NCBI RefSeq assembly: GCF_032854445.1
Contig: NC_088301.1
Span: forward strand, 11,900,281-11,964,280
DNA: 64,000 nt
Direction of reading: 5' to 3'
From: Liolophura sinensis
Taxonomy: Eukaryota; Mollusca; Polyplacophora; Chitonida; Chitonidae
In this document: positions 32,327-43,562 of the stretch, in pieces
Layout: the number at the start of each line of letters is the position of its first letter
How positions within the stretch are numbered: the stretch's first letter is position 1
Notes under the pieces: model-generated
Database searches by the model: none
Seen by the model: the letters and a program-made list of their open reading frames with translations, nothing else
What the model was told of the DNA's origin: nothing
Made by a program: the position numbers and the translations under genes

Positions 32327-32645
32327 CATGGACCAAAGTTATCAAACGCTTCAGGATTATCTTTAATAAGATGTCCAGGTAACATTCACTAAAGTTACCA
32401 AACGCTTCAGGATTATCTTTAGTACGATGTCCAGGTACCATGGACTAAAGTTACCAAACGCTTCAGGATTATCTTTAGTACGATGCCCAGATAACATGGA
32501 CTAAAGTTACCAAACGTTTCAGGATTATCTTTAGTACGATGTCCAGGTAACATGGACTAAAGTTACCAAACGCTTCAGGATTATCTTCAGTACGATGTCC
32601 AGGTAACATGAACCAAAGTTACCAAATGCTTTATGTATGTCTTTA
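32308..32645. repeat. Minisatellite, about 57-bp unit, six copies
   Basis: Unit core GTACGATGTCCAGGTAACAT followed by GGACTAAAGTTACC, AAACGCTTC and AGGATTATC. The first unit begins inside the last LINE codons. Confidence 0.85.
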
Positions 32646-32649
32646 CCAC

Positions 32650-33250
32650 GATAACTAGGCAAAACCTGGATCAAACGTTAGCAAACGTTTTGGAATACTT
32701 TGGTAGCACGATAACAGTTCTATCCTGACATTCACAAGACTTTGATTTTGAGGGAACCTGAGCGCATGGGGTAACCCAAATTTGGCAAGTTACTGACCAA
32801 CTTTCCCACCTACGAAATACCTCACACCACACTAGCGGAAGACAAAGGATCTTCAACTACCATTGAGTGTTATTTATTGTCAAAAATGCCCTAAAAACCT
32901 TTGATGTCATACTTGGGTATAAGCCAGTTTCTTCAAGTGGTGCTCGGGTTGAACCTCCGACCTACGAATGCGCGCATTGCATTAACAAAAGCACATGGGC
33001 ATTTATTATTGTTGTACAACAAATGCTAGAAATTTAGCTCACTTATATTTTCTTAGGTGCATTTGTCTATATATTGACCATCGCTCCAAGTCATGTAACA
33101 TCTCAAGGGCACCACAGACTCCCATAAGGAGAACGAAATATAATGTACTGGTTGTAACTGCCAGTGGTTACTATAAATTACACCGTTTCTGCGAGTTTGA
33201 AACGGAATTTTATTCCGTTTCCTGTCAGTTCACAAATTAACTCCCGTCTG
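32650..33250. other. Non-coding stretch with a small hairpin
   Basis: A perfect 9-bp hairpin stands at 33199-33221 (GAAACGGAA, five-base loop, TTCCGTTTC). No gene recognised. Confidence 0.45.
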
Positions 33251-33255
33251 ATGTG

Positions 33256-33303
33256 CCTTATCTAGGTGATTTAAGCATGGCAAACTACGTTTTATTTCTT
33301 AAA
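33256..33303 (+). repeat. 48-bp inverted repeat, left copy (reads PYLGDLSMANYVLFLK)
   Basis: A near copy lies inverted at 34232-34279; differences are mostly at silent positions. Both copies read YLGDLSMANYVLFLK in the outward or inward frame, suggesting remnants of the same coding sequence or the ends of one element of about 1 kb. Confidence 0.6.
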
Positions 33304-34231
33304 TATATTTGATCTATAAAAACTCTACATTAAAGGCGTAGCAACGTCATTGTTTTTCAGTGTTATTAAAATTGTGTACAATTATATAAGTTGTGGAGTT
33401 ATTTGTGTGAAATGAAGCATGTAGCTTGACAACTTTATGATAAAAGTGGTATTAAAAAGAATGCCTTTTATTTGTGATATATAATAACAAAACACACTTG
33501 TTATTGTAGGAAAAATATAAAACATAGAAAACTGAAATTCATTTTGGATCAATATCAGAAAAGAGATGAAATAAACAGATCTGTTACAGCAGTTCAAATA
33601 TAGCATGTTTGCAATTTATACGGTAGTATTATTTTTAATTGTGGCTATACGCTTCGTCCGCTTATATTTGAATGATCCGTGCAGCTCTATATCAAAAATA
33701 TAACACGGTAGATACAAACTTCTCAGAGAATATGGGCATACACACACATTAATCTTAATTTTTGCAGACATTTGTTCAAAGATGTATTCATCACTAACCT
33801 GCGCATCATTATCGTATCGTTAAATAAATATGCATGCATTAGATTAATGAATTGGACATACCGTAACGATGCAACGTCTTACATAGGTCACTTAGCAACA
33901 CGCTGGGTATTTCCCTACTCACACTTAGAACCTCCATGGCATTTTCTCAATCATCAGTTCTTAGCGGAGGGGAATGCACTTTTACTGAACTACAATCGGG
34001 TCCTGTTACAATCAAATCGAACATTTCTAGTCCACGATCTAAGCAAACACTTCGAACACACAGCCATGTTCGCCATCTCTAACCGGTTTGCGCATGAGCG
34101 TGGTGCGGAATTTGGTCTAACAAAAGAACTTCGACTGGAGGTAAGTTATTGAGAAAATGCCAGGTTGGAAACTCTACGGAGATTCTGGGTGCGGATAGGA
34201 AAGTACCCAACGTTTTGCGAAGGGGATTCTG

Positions 34232-34279
34232 TTTAAGAAATAAAACGTAGTTTGCCATGCTCAAATCACCAAGATAATT
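34232..34279 (-). repeat. 48-bp inverted repeat, right copy
   Basis: The minus-strand partner of 33256-33303. Its frame stays open downstream for about 45 more residues (LKQNPLRKTLGTFLSAP), unlike the left copy, which stops soon after. Confidence 0.6.
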
Positions 34280-34429
34280 CACGACAGGAGTTGTCCACTG
34301 TTTGAGAACGAGGGGACCAGAAAACACCAAAAACGACTGCTCTCTGCTTTTTGATAAAATATAACGATCTACGTTGTGCTGTTTTGATTTTTGGCAAGTT
34401 CATGCCAATGGAGTGGGTGGAAAATAAAT

Positions 34430-34560
34430 CATCCAATCAGAGCGAGGCACGTAACAATTATTGACCAATAAATGCACACTTCCCGCCAGCACCTCTCCAT
34501 GTCAGGTCGAGCTCTATATTTGAACATAACAGTTTTGCGATGACAGGGGAATCATAATAT
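34430..34560 (+). promoter_or_regulatory. Promoter-like cluster: two CCAAT boxes, E2F-like site, TATA-like box
   Basis: In order: ATCCAATCAGAGCG, then TTGACCAATAAA, CTTCCCGCCAG, and CTATATTTGA, within about 110 bases. Such a cluster is typical of cell-cycle promoters. No downstream coding exon was secured, so this remains a suggestion. Confidence 0.3.
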
Positions 34561-34564
34561 TAAA

Positions 34565-36820
34565 ACTAATAATAAAAAAAACTGTCAGAAGTGAACCATA
34601 CATTTCGTAGAGAAACTTGTAGATTCAGTTGAAGCTTAAATGGAGGGTGCTTCCTGAAATGGTAACGTCGCCGGGAATCTGATGGCCAGGTGGAGCCGAT
34701 TTCGGCAGTCTCAGCCCTACAACTTCTTCAATTAGTGTCATTCTTTGTGTTTGGGTGACTTTAGCCTTGGAGCCAAGCGTGCTGACACAATTCCCACAGG
34801 AGTCTCATGACTGGGAGGAAAGAAGGGTTGAGTGTAAAACACTGCTCAAAGAGCGGCGTTGTTCTTCAGACGGCCTCTAGCTGTATGTAACTCTCAGGCT
34901 GGATTCGTTCCGGTGGCTAGTGACAGACATTATCACTTGTATTCCTACACCAGCATGACTCAGAACAGTGGCTGAAGCGGCGCGGAGACAGTGGTTTGTG
35001 TACCGCCGACTGTCCTGCTTCACGCGAGATATCTGCCATCATCGAGCGCAAGCTGTTCACTCCCAAGGCTTGCTTGTAATATCAGCAATCCGCCGCTTTT
35101 TGAGGGGTTACAGGACGTTGAAAAATGTGGACATCGTTGACCATGTTGTAGTTTTCCAGATATAGTACTTAGATGCTTGTTGTTTGATGCCACCTCTTTA
35201 TATCTTATACACGGAAAAAAGTGACTGTTAGCCACATGATGTCGGTAATAGCAAATATTTTACCTTTAAACTTAACTGTCTGACCAATTATATGTAATTT
35301 CGTTTTGCCTCTGTCCTCGGAAAATGTGAGCCATCAAATTTTGAAGAAAACAGACGCTCTGGCAACACAAACCAGAGTTTACAGGCTTCTCTTCGACCTA
35401 AAATATAAATTCTTCCACATCGATTTGATGTAAAACTACCGTTAGACTACCCTGACGCGAACATTATTTCTATTCTATTACCTTGGTAGAAGCAAAATGT
35501 TTCCGTAATTATAACAAAAACGACATTGCGGTATAGATGAACAGCAGAAAACGCCCCCACTTTCCCTGACACGTTGTTTTCGTCCAACCGAACGTTCTGA
35601 ACGGGCGTGACCTAATTCTGGACGAAACCATGACATGTTTTACAGGGGGTGTTAAAACGCGATGCTAAATATTACGGACGTGCTTCACGATTAGAATGGA
35701 ATAATAAAAAGAATACGTTTGTTTCTCGAAAACAATTCCAACTATAAAATATAGCACTATAAAGTAAAACATCTGCAGGGTTGCTTTCATATTGTCCTGC
35801 TTTCAGCTAAGACGCTGTTATCAGGGTGGGCTTCGGTAAGACAGGCACGGTGTCAAACAGCGACAAATACTGACAGTGAGTCGGGGAGGTCGCTCGTTGC
35901 TGGCAGCGAGAGTTCGGGCAGGTCAAAAGTTTCCCCAGACTCTGTCTGACAGAGCTAAAGGAGCTGGAAACCTCTGGCATCAGCAAAACGAAAACAAAAG
36001 TGGGGAGTTCAACTGTTTAAACGTAATTACTGAATTACGTACGAAAAAATAATAACTGAAACACACAAAATTAGGTTACCAATAGTTTGATACTGAATTT
36101 TATTTGGTTTGCTTGTGTAAATGCTTTGTGGTCGTGTTGTATTCTGTATCAAATTCAGTAACACTGGGTAACGAATGTTGGGATAATGGAACACTTCAGT
36201 TCACATTTTCAATTCAATGTTAATTTCTCAACATATGTTGATAAATAACAAAACAATAACAGCATCATAGATATGTGTTTTATGCTTATTATAAGTAAGC
36301 AAATAAATATATTATAATTTATATGTTCAAGGTATCACGAGGATAAATATGATTTGCGTTTGTAGTATTGTGAAATACAATGGATGGCTATCACAATTTA
36401 AATTTGTAATGACGCAATCTGTACAAAGTTATATGTACATTAAACCAGCCCCGTGCACATGTTTCACTCAGTGTGCCGTACCATTTGCGTAAAATATATG
36501 CGTCACACTCATGCATAAAGGTCACATGATGTACCAAATTTGAAGATCTGGGTCAACGGCAATATATTGGCGGCAGTCAGACAAAAGCGTTTGCGGACAG
36601 AAAACATGAGTAAACGGACTGAACATTGTAGGGAAAAAAACAACAGTTCAACACGGATAAAAATCAGACAAGGAGTGAGAGTTGAAAACGACGATCTGCA
36701 GCTAGTCCGCTATCCCGAGGATGTGCAGTTGATGTGAACTCTGCTGTTATGTATTGTTGCATTGTTGAACAACCCTCCAAAACTTTGAGGCGTGCCATTT
36801 AGAAGGTATTGCTACTGTTA
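34565..36820. other. Stretch without assigned genes
   Basis: 34640-35170 and 35810-36000 are somewhat GC-richer and may hold untranslated exons, but no frame or splice pair could be supported. Confidence 0.35.
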
Positions 36821-36829
36821 CGTGTAACA

Positions 36830-37240
36830 TTACAGTCGATAGCGTCGGGCATTTGCACTGGGAGTGGCGTGACTGACATGGGAGTATTTTCTCTCAACGG
36901 CATTTTCACTTTCAGAATTTTCTGATAACACACTTGAAGCATGCAGGATAATGCTGATTTTACGGCGTTTTGAAACGGACCTTTTGGTGACATAACTCCC
37001 TACACTGGATTCATTGCGGTGGCCTGTCACAGACATAACGTCCATCACAGAAAGCCCGGCATCAGCAAGAACTGTGGCTGTCGTAGCCCGGACGCAGTGA
37101 TTCGTTTGCCGGCGGCTAAGTTTTGCATCGCGGGAAATCATGGATCCGATCGTTTTGTGACCCACAGGTTGATTGCCGTACCATGGTTTGTGGTCAACTG
37201 GGACGTTTAGGAGAGGCCGCTGAAAGTAGGACTCGCAGGA
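36830..37240 (-). pseudogene. Crypton-like tyrosine recombinase, C-terminal part
   Basis: The minus frame reads from LFQRPLLNV-like sequence (FQRPLLNVPVDHKPWYG, near 37225) through VGHKTIGSMI and then NHCVRATTATVLADAGLSV, VTGHRNESSVGSYV. The Arg of HCVRAT, the HR of TGHRN and the Tyr of GSYV stand at the spacing of the catalytic R-H-R-Y residues of tyrosine recombinases in Crypton transposons and KIAA1958-like host genes. The N-terminal part, with the first catalytic Arg, is missing. It may be a transposon remnant or an exon of a domesticated gene; no splice evidence decides. Confidence 0.65.
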
Positions 37241-37259
37241 AGAATTATCAAGTCCGTAT

Positions 37260-38880
37260 GTAAAAAAAGAAAAAAAAATTCGTGAAACGATTACTATCTC
37301 TTATTGTGTAGCATTCAGACGTCCCCATGTGCTAAAAACATCTGTATCTTGATACTTTTCTCCTTTAAAATAAACGTTCGCTTCGACAGAAAAAAATCGT
37401 CATTTTGTTTCTTTGTTTATATTTGTCGTCTGCTTTATTCAATGTAAACAACGACATCTATCCACCCATACAACGACAATAGACCCGCCCAGAAGCCAAA
37501 CGCTTCTGTCTCGTGATGGGGGGTATCTAACGACGTCGATAATGTGTACTTGGCACAGAGCCAAGCATTGCGTTGTACGTAATAAAAAGGAATCGAAGGG
37601 TAATAGAATAGGGGTTATATCGTTAGCAAACAACGTTTAATTCATTAGGCTACATTTACTCGACTGGAGCCGAGTCTTTTACAGCAGACGTATCCCGCAA
37701 ACTGCCTATTGTATATTAACTGCTGATAGACGTTAACCTATCGCTTTTGGGTATTCTCAGAAATGAAATTTATTTGAACTCATTTTACCACATACACGAG
37801 TCGTTCAGCTTTACTTTCGGAGCGATTACGTTAGGCACATGAATTGGTGTCATCCAAAAACGTTTGAATAGGAATTCACACTACTCGCTGTATTTCAATT
37901 ATTCCTAACAGATACAAGGAAATTGGCATCCCCTGGCACCTTCACAATGAACAATAATTAACCATGAAGGAATGGGCCTATACTGACACTGTGATATTAC
38001 TACAACTGAAACCAACTTCGAACATTTAGTTTCAAATATTTTGTTTTGTGCAGATTTAAGTTTTCGACTTAAGCACCTAATGGCCTTGTGAAACTTGTGA
38101 AAGGATACACTGCCGTGATGTGATATGATTGCAAAAATGTACACTTGATATAGCTTGATTAACTGTGTATTTTTAAACTCGGATGAAAATAACTCTTACC
38201 AGTGTGTTACAATATTATGATTAATGTTGCAACTTTAACGACGTTTGTCGTGTTTTCTTACTGCAAAACCGTGGTCTTTACATACCGTACAGACATTTAT
38301 CTTTGCTTTTGTGTGACCAATTTGTCCGTAATCTCATACCAATGATAGCGTCTGTCATTTTAGAATTTCAGGACAAAACTGCATTTACGGCAACGCACCC
38401 TCTCCTTGTTTGCTGAAATTTTTGAGAGTATATCTTGTTAACCGTTGCGCCTTTCTCCAGGGAACAAAAACATCCTTATAGCAGTTGTTACGCAAGACCG
38501 CTTCACAAATCATCCATAGAGATGCATACAAATACAATATTCCTTGATGGTGTAAATATCCCACTGCAAAAATAAACATTGTTAAACATGTGGATAATTT
38601 CACACAGGGTGAATGACAAAAGAGATATAAAGACCATGACAGCATAGACGTAATCATAGTAACATTCAGCCCCGTGTGAGGTTTCCTTTTTATTTTTGAT
38701 TTCCCTTATGTAATGGTTATGAGCCACTCTGTGGCAAAGATCACTTAACTCTTGTGAACAATACAGATATGTCATCTCTGAAAATGACACCTGTTGTTGT
38801 CTCACTTGGTGCTCAGCACTGAAACGTTAGAATAAAGAAGCGAAACTGGTTGGCCTGGTGCCAGTATAATGTGACTGCAT
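37260..38880. other. AT-rich non-coding stretch
   Basis: No gene or defined repeat recognised. Confidence 0.45.
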
Positions 38881-38904
38881 AGGTGGGGTGTTATGTTTGG
38901 TGTC

Positions 38905-39062
38905 TTCGACATGACACTTCTGTGGCAGCAGCACTTTGGCAGCATGGACACGCCTGACCACAGGAAGACACTGTATATGTACGCGCACCTAATGACTCCT
39001 CGTCGTCAGGTGACTGAAAAATTGTTAAGTACGACGTAAAACCCCAAGCATACATACATACA
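38905..39062 (+). repeat. SINE family B, partial copy
   Basis: Reads into TGAAAAATTGTTAAGTACGA, then CGTAAAACCCCAAGC and a (CATA)n tail, the reverse orientation of the copies at 10280, 41725 and 55688. Confidence 0.55.
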
Positions 39063-39064
39063 TA

Positions 39065-39300
39065 CACTTCAAATTATTAACCCTGGGAGGTTAGCGTGCC
39101 AGCGCGGCGAAATGACACAGAAGCCGCTCATAAATGCAGTCGCTGTGAGTGCAAGGCCAGCACATGATGGCTTCCTCTGCGGTAGTAAGGAGAAAGGTCT
39201 GCCTTCAACCTGCTGATGGTTGAGGTATCCCCGGACTCGTTTAAATGAGTGCCGCGAAAAACATCAGTCAAATAAATAAATAAATAAATACTGTGTAAAT
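39065..39300 (+). repeat. SINE family A, copy
   Basis: Head-like GAGGTTAGCGTGCCAGCGCG, the family body with CAGTCGCTGTGAGTGCAAGG, and an (AAAT)n tail. Confidence 0.6.
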
Positions 39301-39379
39301 GCAACAAATAAATAACTATATATGTGTACCCAACAAGTGACATTCACCAACAATACGGAGGTCCGTTACACCGTGTTTT

Positions 39380-39580
39380 GTAATACTACACCAGTAATGT
39401 AACACATACCTTGTAATGAAAAAATACGCTAGTAATGTAACACACACCGTGTAATGTAATAATGTACTAGTAATGTAACACACACCGTGTAATGTAATAA
39501 TGTACTAGTAATGTGACACACGCCGTGTAATGTAATAATACACTAGTAATGTAACACACACCGTGTAATGTGATAAAAAT
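39380..39580. repeat. Minisatellite, about 44-bp unit, five copies
   Basis: Units built around ACTAGTAATGTAACACACAC followed by CGTGTAATGTAATAAT. Confidence 0.85.
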
Positions 39581-39599
39581 TTCCGTCTCATGTAGAATC

Positions 39600-40960
39600 A
39601 TACAGTAATGTAATAAAATTTGTCGCGTGATGTAATAAACCAGTCTCCTGGTTATGTATTAAAAAATTTACGTGCAATGTAATTTTCAATTTTTAAACGA
39701 GTTTTGAAAAAAAAACACGTTTTATGTAATACCAGCGAGCTGTATGTCTGAACTGAAGCTTGCAGTGACTTTATGAACATTAATTAAGGGGTCAGTTTCA
39801 CAAAACTTCTGTAGCCGTTTAAGTTCTGTTAGTAGACAAAGGGTCATTTACCCGACTACAACAAGCAGGATATGAAAAAAATTGTCTCTGTCGTTTCCCA
39901 CACGTAAAACCGTCTAAAGCTTAGCTGCTCTTCATTACCGGCTATGTGGCCACTCTGCATCAAACTGACTGGTAGACTTCATTATGATTATTGTTAAACT
40001 GGCTTCAGATGTAAATAATTTCTTATTCATTTTCGTTTTTAAACGAAACGAAGGTTGGTCTCTCACAACAGACATTCGAAACAAAATAACAACACATTAT
40101 GAGTTTTGGTGTTTTATTACCTTCATTTGCTCACAGAGGTAGATTTATTCCTATTTTTCTCCAGTCAATAAATGAACTTTTAAGAAAGGCACTCTTGTAA
40201 CACTTCAAACGACAACTTTCTTTACTGCTAGCCACTTTCGTATGTGACTTACTGTTTGGGGCTATCTTTCAAAATTTAAGACAAAAACATTTAATCTATA
40301 GCCAAATAGTTTTCTTTGTAACGGGTTAGACAAAATTTCTGGTCTGCTAACTCAACTAGCCGTCTAAGCTTAGCTATTACACGTCTTCCGTTTCACAAGA
40401 AGACTGTTCGGTTAATTTTGGATCTAAATTTTTGCTCATGCGCCAAGCACAGTTTTATAAAATCGCTCTATGACGTCATCAACTGCTTACACAACTAATC
40501 CGTGTAAATCCACATAGGAGTTCAAATATGCAAATAGAGAATAAATGAACTTTGAATTCTTGAGAACAACATTAAACATCAATAAAATAAACATAAAATA
40601 AATCAGTTAAATATTTAAATGTAACATGAATCAATTTTATTCAAGATGGTTTGAGAAATGATGGTTTGTTAACACAGTTGATTGGACAATGGTGTGTATT
40701 TATGTTCTCTTTCTTTAAATGAAAGTCAACTGCTTATTTCATACCTTGTTACAACGTAATCTCTCTGAATTGCTTGATTGAATTTTCCTCCCATTTCAAA
40801 CAGCCAAAAATAAAAAAGAAATAAAAAAAATATTTTATTTTCGAAAAGACTGAAGCAGACGTTTTTACTTTAACGGGTTTTGATGGGTTTTGAAATCGAT
40901 ATACTGACATCAAGATTGTACTGTTTTTAACACCTTTTGTGATTATAGACATTTGTGGGT
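39600..40960. other. AT-rich non-coding stretch
   Basis: No gene or defined repeat recognised. Confidence 0.45.
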
Positions 40961-40984
40961 TTATCAATGGAAATTCCCATCTAT

Positions 40985-41123
40985 CGTGCAGGTTTAAAAT
41001 CCGGCTCGCCTCCGACACACGGCCTGCGCCATACATCCACGCCCAGCTGTACAAGTTCGGTGAGCACGACAGTAGTTCCCGGACAGGATCATGTACGGGT
41101 GAGCAAAGCGTACATGGTTCCAT
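40985..41123 (-). CDS. Candidate exon, frame unresolved
   Basis: A very good acceptor (TTGTTTTTATTTGCAG) precedes 41123 on the minus strand, downstream of the chitin-binding protein exons. Two frames are open: one begins MEPCTLCSPVHDPV and matches the phase-0 end of the exon at 42785; another is cysteine-rich (NYCRAHRTCTAGRGC) and stops at GGATTTTAA near 40997. It may be the last exon of that gene, but I cannot choose the frame. Confidence 0.3.
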
Positions 41124-41724
41124 CTGCAAATAAAAACAATGCAAGACTGATATTCTTGATACTGAATATTATTTTACTTATCCGAAGGCGGTCAATGTAA
41201 GCCTGTCTATAGTTTCCTATGGACGAAATCAAAGCTAAAAGGGAGATAAAAAGTGATTGTATAAAGGTTGAACCAGAACTACCCAGACGTTGTAGACGGT
41301 GAGTCCCGTAGGAAAGCTTGAAGCTTGTTTCAAGGGTACACAGTGAAGGACACACCTGCACCTGGAGTTATTATTTTGACTTACGGGTTTCTGATAAAGC
41401 AGTTCATCACTCTGTACCCCCGTGGGCATTGGGCAATAGGCGTACGCAGCCATCTTCCACTTGTCACGATGGTGATGACTGCTTCATCTATGGCCACACG
41501 CACACAGGTTGCAACTGCCTGGTAGAATGTCGAAAAACAAACAAAATTAAGTTGGTGATGACTTACACAGCATTAACAGTCTACCCATGCCAACTCGCTA
41601 TGCTTTCACATGGCGGAAGGTAAGATTGCGGCGCTCCGTGAAAAGTTATGCTTTGACAGTGTTCCTATAGGTGTTTTCAGTAATATAGTTAAAGACGTAC
41701 AGCATTGAGAGTAAAACCAGAGCA

Positions 41725-41990
41725 GTGAGCGAATGAGTGCTTGGGGGTTTAACAAGGTGCTCAACAATTCTTCAGTCATGTGACGACGAAGGAATCCTTA
41801 GGGAGTATGCAATGTACCTCCTTGTTGCAGGACGGATTTCCACCACTCTTTTATGTAGTTCTGCCTAACTGAGATGATTTACCGAAGGCAAGTAAGCTGC
41901 CCCTCCCGAGCCATTATTACTGATACGGTTCAACCAGTCGTTGCACTAACCCCTTCATGCTGAATGCCAGCCGAGCAGCGAGGACAGTGT
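41725..41990 (-). repeat. SINE family B, copy
   Basis: Same body as 10280-10640 (for example CTTGTTGCAGGACGGATTTC on the plus strand), flanked by the dispersed repeat also seen at 26685. Confidence 0.65.
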
Positions 41991-41999
41991 GATAGCTGT

Positions 42000-42400
42000 C
42001 ACACGCAACCGATGAAATGCATCTTCTAGTCAATTTACCTCAGTCAGGGTTTTATTCTAACTGTTAGGGTAAATGCATAGATAGTAACAATAAACAAGCC
42101 CTCTAGCACCATGGGTTAAGCAGAATTAGGTAAAAAAATGCAGTGATGTTAACTGCAGTTTACTAAACCTTCACTGGTCTAGAATTACTCAAAATGCTGT
42201 GTTGTCATGACATCAAAACAATGGAAATCGATCAGGCTCCGGGTACCCACAGTGTCCTGATTTATATAAGAAGACAACATAATTAAAAACTTACAGCATA
42301 GAGAGTAAAATAAGAGCAGCGACGACAGTGTGATAGTTGGCAAGTGGTCACACCCAACCGGTGAAATACGCCCTCTTATAAAACCTCCACATATTATGTG
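42000..42400. repeat. Dispersed repeat with internal duplication
   Basis: GAGAGTAAAATAAGAGCAGC plus CACACCCAACCGGTGAAATA at about 42300-42370 repeats an earlier version at about 41705 and 42000. Also related to 26685-26990. Confidence 0.4.
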
Positions 42401-42452
42401 TGGGTTTTACTTATTGTGTGTGGGTTTTACTTATTGTGTGTGGGTTTTACTT
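42391..42452. repeat. 20-bp tandem repeat, three copies
   Basis: TTATTGTGTGTGGGTTTTAC, nearly perfect. Confidence 0.85.
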
Positions 42453-42784
42453 AGAATTCATGTAGGAACTCACAGCGTATAACTTTATTCGATCGCTGCG
42501 AGCACTGCAAGCGGTTCCGTACAATCTCACTTTCCACCAGTTTAAAACTTAGCGAGTCCTAGAATTGTGTTCATTTTTTAATTGTTTTTGAACGGACTTC
42601 GATGTATAAATTATTATCTAACGCCATAATCACGAATTGGTCACAAATACGAGGGTAATCAGTTTTATGGTTTGAGGAAACCGGATTGGCTTTTAGGGTA
42701 ATTTATATCCTATGCCTATTATAGCATCATATCGTAGGCCTATTATAGCATCATGTGTAGCCATGCTAGGTGCAAACCCCTTAC

Positions 42785-42963
42785 CCTCTGTCCGGGACCT
42801 CCAGCACTGTTAACAGCCGTACAGGTGCGACCATCCAAAAATACACCGTCACTTCTGCTGGGGTCCGTTGCGGCACAGTTGAGCGGCAAATGACCCCGTG
42901 GGCAGCTGACTGTTGATTGGGCATCGTCTTCACTTCCCGACCAGCGGCCCACCCGTCTTCTGT
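42785..42963 (-). CDS. Exon 2 of the chitin-binding protein gene: Cys-rich PCSK9-V-like module
   Basis: 179 bases between a good acceptor (CTTGCCTTGCAG) and a donor (AGG|GTAAGG). In the frame set by exon 1 (phase 1) it reads SCPRGHLPLNCAATDPSRSD and DGRTCTAVNSAGGPGQR. The pattern CPxGxxLxxC, DGxF/xG, TCTAxNxxGGxG resembles the cysteine-rich repeat module of the PCSK9 C-terminal (V) domain, found in several mollusc secreted proteins. Another frame is also open across the exon but lacks this pattern. The junction phase with exon 1 is exact, which supports the pairing across a 600-bp intron. Confidence 0.6.
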
Positions 42964-43562
42964 CTGCAAGGCAAGAAATCATGTCCATTTCAATTGTTGA
43001 TTTAATCCTTTATTTGTACGTCTAAGGGCTGTCGTACATCTATACCAAACACAAAAGACGCGGCAAGGAAACCAACAAACTGCATTTGTTTGGTGACGAA
43101 ATTCGTTAAGTTTCCATGGAGAAAAAATCGATTATTTCATGGCTGCAAATGCCCACTAAAATGGTGTTTAAATCAGACTAGTTGCTATACGTTAAAGGAA
43201 AATGAAAAGGACATTGAACCGAGACTTGCGCGTGTATACATTTAACTTACCGTTTGAGATAAAAGGTACCCCAAGTTCAAAATGAAAAGGCAGCCCGTTT
43301 TTGAAAATTCTAAATCATGTATAAATCCTCGTACATTTACTCTAGCCTTTGGTATATACTCATGTGCATGTAAAATCTGGCCTAGGTCTTTTCAAAGCAT
43401 TGGAGGCTGGTATTTTCAGGTTACATTTGGCTCTCTAGGACTATAAATTAAGCACTTTATAGGCAATTTAGTTTCAAATTAATCACAATTTTATTGGTTC
43501 CATTGGACCAAGTTTTAAGAGATGTAAAGTTTTTGTTCTATTCTTGCGCCCTTAACACTTAC

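Larger units (their letters stand above)
29800..32330 (+). mobile_element. Non-LTR retrotransposon, 5' half (ORF1 and endonuclease)
   Basis: Contains a T-rich leader, a gag-like ORF1 and the start of ORF2 (endonuclease), then stops before the reverse transcriptase, where a 57-bp tandem array begins. LINEs are usually lost from the 5' side, so a copy keeping only its 5' half points to an internal break or later deletion. Confidence 0.7.

Noticed and set aside
33772-34152. Plus-strand frame ending in a perfect GTAAGT donor (34141)
   Set aside because: No acceptor, no homology and no downstream exon; kept only as a possibility.
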